NCBI RefSeq assembly: GCF_051014445.1
Contig: NC_135143.1
Span: forward strand, 4,960,001-5,024,000
From: Colletes latitarsis
Taxonomy: Eukaryota; Arthropoda; Insecta; Hymenoptera; Colletidae
DNA length: 64,000 nucleotides
Direction of reading: 5' to 3'
Part shown: one piece after another, positions 60,101 through 64,000 of the stretch
How the letters are laid out: each line of letters opens with the position of its first letter
Position numbering within the stretch: the first letter of the stretch is position 1
The notes under the pieces: model-generated
Databases searched by the model: none
Told to the model about the DNA's origin: nothing
Seen by the model: only the letters and a program-made list of their open reading frames with translations
Translations under genes and position numbers: made by a program

Positions 60101-61699
60101 AATCACGATTTTATACCGATTAGATAACTAATGTATAGCGTCAGGTTGCAAACGTTTTATCGTGTATGTACATACTGTGTAGATCGATGGGTGGGTTCGC
60201 TGCCCTGAATGGAGTCTGTATGTTTCTGCTAAAAAAAAACAAACGAAATGATAAAAACGAAAAGAAAACGAGCACCGTTGCGAGCATTGCGCGAGAATAT
60301 TTCAGGTCCACGAAAAGAAGCCCACGGATTCTCTAGTAAGAAACGAAGGACCTTACTCAGATAGACGATTCTGTGTTTCGGCTCGTAAACTTGTATCATA
60401 CAAATCAACCTAATGGCGGTGCCTCGGTCGTTTCTGACCACGTTCTTGTCTTTAGCGTGCTCCGGACTAGAACTATGCCGCCAGATTCTTATTCTATTGT
60501 ATTTGTAAACGTTTCTCTTCTACAGAAATTAGTAAATATATGGATATTTACTTAATCTTCTGACAACGTAGAAGAAGGATGCTGCTTATACATATTAATT
60601 ATATGCTATTCAAGATACTGAAAAATTCATGGTACAAACTTTGAAAAACAAGCTATTTCCAAGTTATTAAATATTTCTTTTATATAGTTGGTACGAGTAA
60701 TAAATGATCTACCTGACAAATATCCATTGCTCTTGTTTCTGGCCATTCTAATCACTTAAGGTCATTTCAAGGTCATGATGTCTTTCATCTTTGAAGTAAT
60801 TTCAATACTGATTACGAAGTCACGTATTTACAAATATATGTAATTATATAAAAGAAATATATTTAAGGCTTTGAAATGATTGGCATTATTTTATTAGCTA
60901 TCGTCTCAATTTGAGTCATTTTTTTCATATCTTCAATAGCAGCGGAGATATTCAAGGTACTTAATATAAATGGAACTACACGTTTTTAACAGTTAATGCA
61001 CTCTTCATTCAATGAATATCGTTAATAACTATCTCCATCTTTCATTGGATATTCGTTTCCACACTTGTCAGTGTGAAACGATATTCCTTCACCAATATTT
61101 ATAGAAATTAACATAATAATAAAATAACATCGTACGAATTTTGTGTATTTTAGATAAAGGCGAATATGTCCTTCTGAATACTTCTCAACACACTGAATAC
61201 TGCCAGAAAATGCGTTCCTTCGGTACACGATCGTCTTCTTATCGTTTTCACGCGAACAAACTTCAAGTGTCGGATTCCGACTCAACGATTAAACTCAAGA
61301 CTGAGTCAGAAATGACCCAGGCACCGCCAAACCAGGGTTAAAAGCGGTTGCATTGAAACGTAGACGTTAAGTGAATCACGTACGATTTGAAAGGACACGC
61401 GCACGATGTGTGACAGTTTAATATGACATTGTTAGTTGTGTCGCAATGTTTCTTGCCTCCCTCTCTCTCTCGCCACGGATACGCAGGAGGTGAGCAAAAT
61501 TTTCTACTCTGTGTTTGCTGCTCGTTCTGTCGTTGCACTCATTTGACAAGCAAATCATAGTGCATGGGTATTTAGGCAGAATTTCTGTTTGCGTCGTTGG
61601 CCTGTTTCATTTACTTTAAAAGATTTTCGCGCTTTTCTTTGTGCAATGATGACAATGGAATTCCTAAATTATTGGAAACAAATTCATGGAGTATATTTA
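57169..61699. other. Intergenic, no gene supported
   Basis: Mostly AT-rich. GC-richer stretches occur at about 57180-57400, 59380-59780 and 59990-60540. None of the ORFs here (for example 59393-59611 and 61141-61341) has a recognisable domain or convincing splice context. An untranslated exon or promoter of the next gene cannot be excluded. Confidence 0.4.
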
Positions 61700-61704
61700 A
61701 GTTG

Positions 61705-62480
61705 GGTATATTCCTAGCAAACGGGCCTTCCACTGATCGGGGTGAGTTATACGTCATTCGATTCGACTAATTCAGTACATTATTAATATGCATTTCATTA
61801 TTTGCGGAAATTCGTTATTTTTGTTTAAACTTGTCGGAAAGTTGCAATAAAAAAATAAAGTTAAGTATATTTTGCTAGATTCGTACAGCCAATCGACCAT
61901 TACTTGTCCTATTAAATAAGACCATTGCAAAATAGTATTTTTATTTAATTTTAGTTATATAATAATATGACATTGCTCATAATTGTATGTTAGCATATAT
62001 GTTAATTTTAAGACCTCTGTAGCTGAGTTAGGTCTGAGTTAGGTTAGAATCCCGGGCCACGCACCCGTTTGGTTGTCCAGGCGGCAGGAGAGTTGAACCC
62101 CTACGTGGCGCGTCCTCAGGTGGCGGATAGGGATCCTCAGCCTCTGGGATGGGATGCGGGGATGTGGTCATCGACCTGAGAAGACTGATGGCCGCATCCT
62201 CGCATGGCAATGTCATATTATTATATAACTAAAATTAAATAAAAATACTATTTTGCAATGGTGTTATTTAATAGAACAAGTAATGGTCGATTGGCTGTAC
62301 GAATCTAGCTAAATATACTTAACTTTACTTTTTTATTGCAACTTTCCGACAAGTTTAAACAAAAATAACGAATTTCCGCAAATAATGAAATGCATATTAA
62401 TAATGTACTGAATTAGACGAATCGAATGACGAATAACTCACCCAGATCGATGAACAGTTCGTTTACTAGGAATGTTCCTT
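61705..62480. mobile_element. Foldback element with about 265-bp arms around a GC-rich centre
   Basis: The left arm (about 61705-61975) and right arm (about 62207-62480) are near-identical reverse complements, for example ATTATTTGCGGAAATTCGTT against its reverse. The 230-bp centre is GC-rich, and its right part is the reverse complement of the block at about 39875-39930. The outer ends (ATTCCTAG / CTAGGAATG) are less well matched. There is no ORF of note. Confidence 0.82.
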
Positions 62481-62982
62481 AATTTGTAATTTTGTATGGT
62501 TATGTATTTATAAAAGAGAATTATTTAACAAAAGGGGCTTGTTTACAATTATGCTCATTATAAAATTTGAATCTATGAATAATTGCGCACATAGGGTGAT
62601 TTATAAATGCATGTTAATATTTCAGGAAATATAACTGAATAATAGACAAAAGAAAAATGTTTATATTCAAAAGTTATGCACACGGCAGTTTCAGACTTAT
62701 CGAAGGTTAAAGGAAAAGTTTGAAATGCTTATGTTTTGGTTTATTATAGAATTATATACAGAATTTTGTAACCAAGAAACTATAGTATGAATTATCTACA
62801 TTTTGTTTTATACTCTGATGTGCAAATTCATTCTATAAAGCGGGGTTTGGCAAATTACGATCAAGGAGGTAAGAACGTTTTTTAAATGTTTTTCATGCTA
62901 GGTTTGCGAAATTGTTTTATTATGCATTGTGGTGTTCAGTACACATGTATGTGAATTGATTTAATATTTGACATTACTTATA

Positions 62983-63324
62983 CAGGGTGTTCGGCCACCC
63001 CTGGGAAAAATTTTAATGGGAGATTCTAGAGGCCAAAATAAAACGAAAATCATGAATATCAATTTCTTAACTGAGTCTTCGTTAAAAAGTTATGAAAAGA
63101 TTGAATTAAAAAATTTCAAATCATTCTGAAAAAATTAGTTTTAGTTGCGGGGGTCAATTACAATCATTTTTGGTGAATAAACATACCCCCAAAATCCTGC
63201 GCATTTTCGAGAAAAAAATTCTGTACAGGCGGAACTTTAAACGTTAATAACTTTTTAACGAAGCCTCGATCAACAAATTGGTATTCTTGATTTTCGTCTT
63301 ATTTTGGCCTCTAGAATCTCCCTG
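62983..63324. mobile_element. CAGGGTG-TIR element, copy 14 (342 bp, deleted)
   Basis: The left end is intact (CAGGGTGTTCGGCCACCCC after TA). The right arm lacks about 33 bp between TTCTAGAGGCC (in reverse) and the terminus, so it ends TAGAATCTCCCTG followed by TA. Most of the internal sequence is gone. Confidence 0.85.
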
Positions 63325-64000
63325 TATGTGTAAAAGTGATGCCTCGTTACAAATCAGCCTTCTCCGATGTACCGTGAATCTCGATTTTTAAAAGCTCTTT
63401 TAACATCTCTTCAAATAAAAATTACGCAACTTTTGTTTTAAAGCATCAATATATGCCAGATAAAAAATTTATGAGTGATAGAGGAGGGGGCATAGAGTGA
63501 GAAAATATATATTTCTCTTTATATTTTTCCATTTGCATCATTGTACTATTTAACAACAACTAACACCAAAAATAGAAATGCAAATATATCTAAGCATATT
63601 GTATGGTATGATGTTTATTATTTTAATGACTGTTACGATTGAGTGAGTTTAAGTCTTCGTGAATGGAATATTCTAAAGCCTGTCTGAAGAAACGTAATAT
63701 CAACTCGAACATTTTTCTTGTAACAATTCATAGAAATAAACTTCATAAACTTCATAAACCCGAGTTCGATTGAAAATTGCACGAATATGTAATTATTATT
63801 AGAATGCAAGCGCTTATGTCCGACTCCTGCCTGAGTTTTCCTCTTATTCTTTGCGTTTGTTCACAGTTAATGCAAATTATAGTTCATTTTCAATATGTGC
63901 ACGAATATAAATAAACCGAAAAACCATCGAAAAGTCAGCTTGATGTTATGACGCGTCGTATCAGAAAATAAAAAACTTAAAATACAGATTATTTGCATCA
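63325..64000. other. No supported gene
   Basis: AT-rich sequence without recognisable features up to the window edge. Confidence 0.5.

Overview
The window is AT-rich animal DNA and almost certainly comes from an insect. Split exons with GT-AG junctions, mariner and piggyBac-like transposons, decayed LINE pieces and dense short inverted-repeat elements all point that way. The transposase types and the receptor sequence look hymenopteran (ant, bee or wasp), but that is inference. There is no prokaryotic gene structure, rRNA, tRNA or CRISPR array that I can see.

One real host gene runs left to right through the window: an ionotropic glutamate receptor of the kainate class (KaiR1D/GluK2-like). 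I place eight coding positions between 7680 and about 52076. They cover the end of the amino-terminal domain (7680-7901), ligand-binding half S1 (18849-19140), M1 (20746-20884), the pore loop, M3 plus the start of S2 (41453-41651), the S2 core (45960-46191), the end of S2 (49159-49274), and M4 with a short tail (51801-51974). All splice phases agree and give an open frame of 503 codons to the first stop. The signal peptide and most of the amino-terminal domain lie upstream of the window.

The most interesting feature is that the pore loop is present twice, as two interchangeable 138-nt exons with the same phase: 28154-28291 and 32121-32258. They differ at the ion-selectivity Q/R site. The first encodes Arg (CGG) and the second Gln (CAG). 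Mammals make this choice by RNA editing; here it seems to be made by choosing an exon. The intron before the pair starts with a GC donor (consensus AG|GCAAGT). The Gln exon has the stronger splice signals and the Arg exon the weaker ones. A second oddity is at the 3' end: an in-frame TAG at 51972 is followed by 33 more coding-like codons before a TGA.

Most of the rest is transposon. One family dominates: short elements with termini CAGGGTGTTCGG...CCGAACACCCTG and TA target sites. I count 14 copies (2491, 6411, 10535, 19259, 22880, 25171, 26589, 29226, 33636, 47429, 50183, 53734, 56225 and 62983). Several lie in opposite orientation on either side of receptor exons. There is also a near-intact mariner (10447-12920) with one of these elements nested in it, a second Tc1/mariner-type element with 310-bp terminal repeats and one nonsense codon (14478-16303), a mariner relic (about 13130-13490) and two LINE relics (1-880 and 8385-9280). 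Further elements are two piggyBac-tail copies (3387-4142 and 34072-34890), a TTAA-flanked piggyBac-type MITE (34904-35636), a pogo-like element (42890-43950), two small CAG-ended MITEs (40347-40813, 42482-42857) and several foldback repeats.

The 12 kb after the receptor (52077-64000) shows only 3' UTR, repeats and unassigned AT-rich sequence. I could not support a second host gene.
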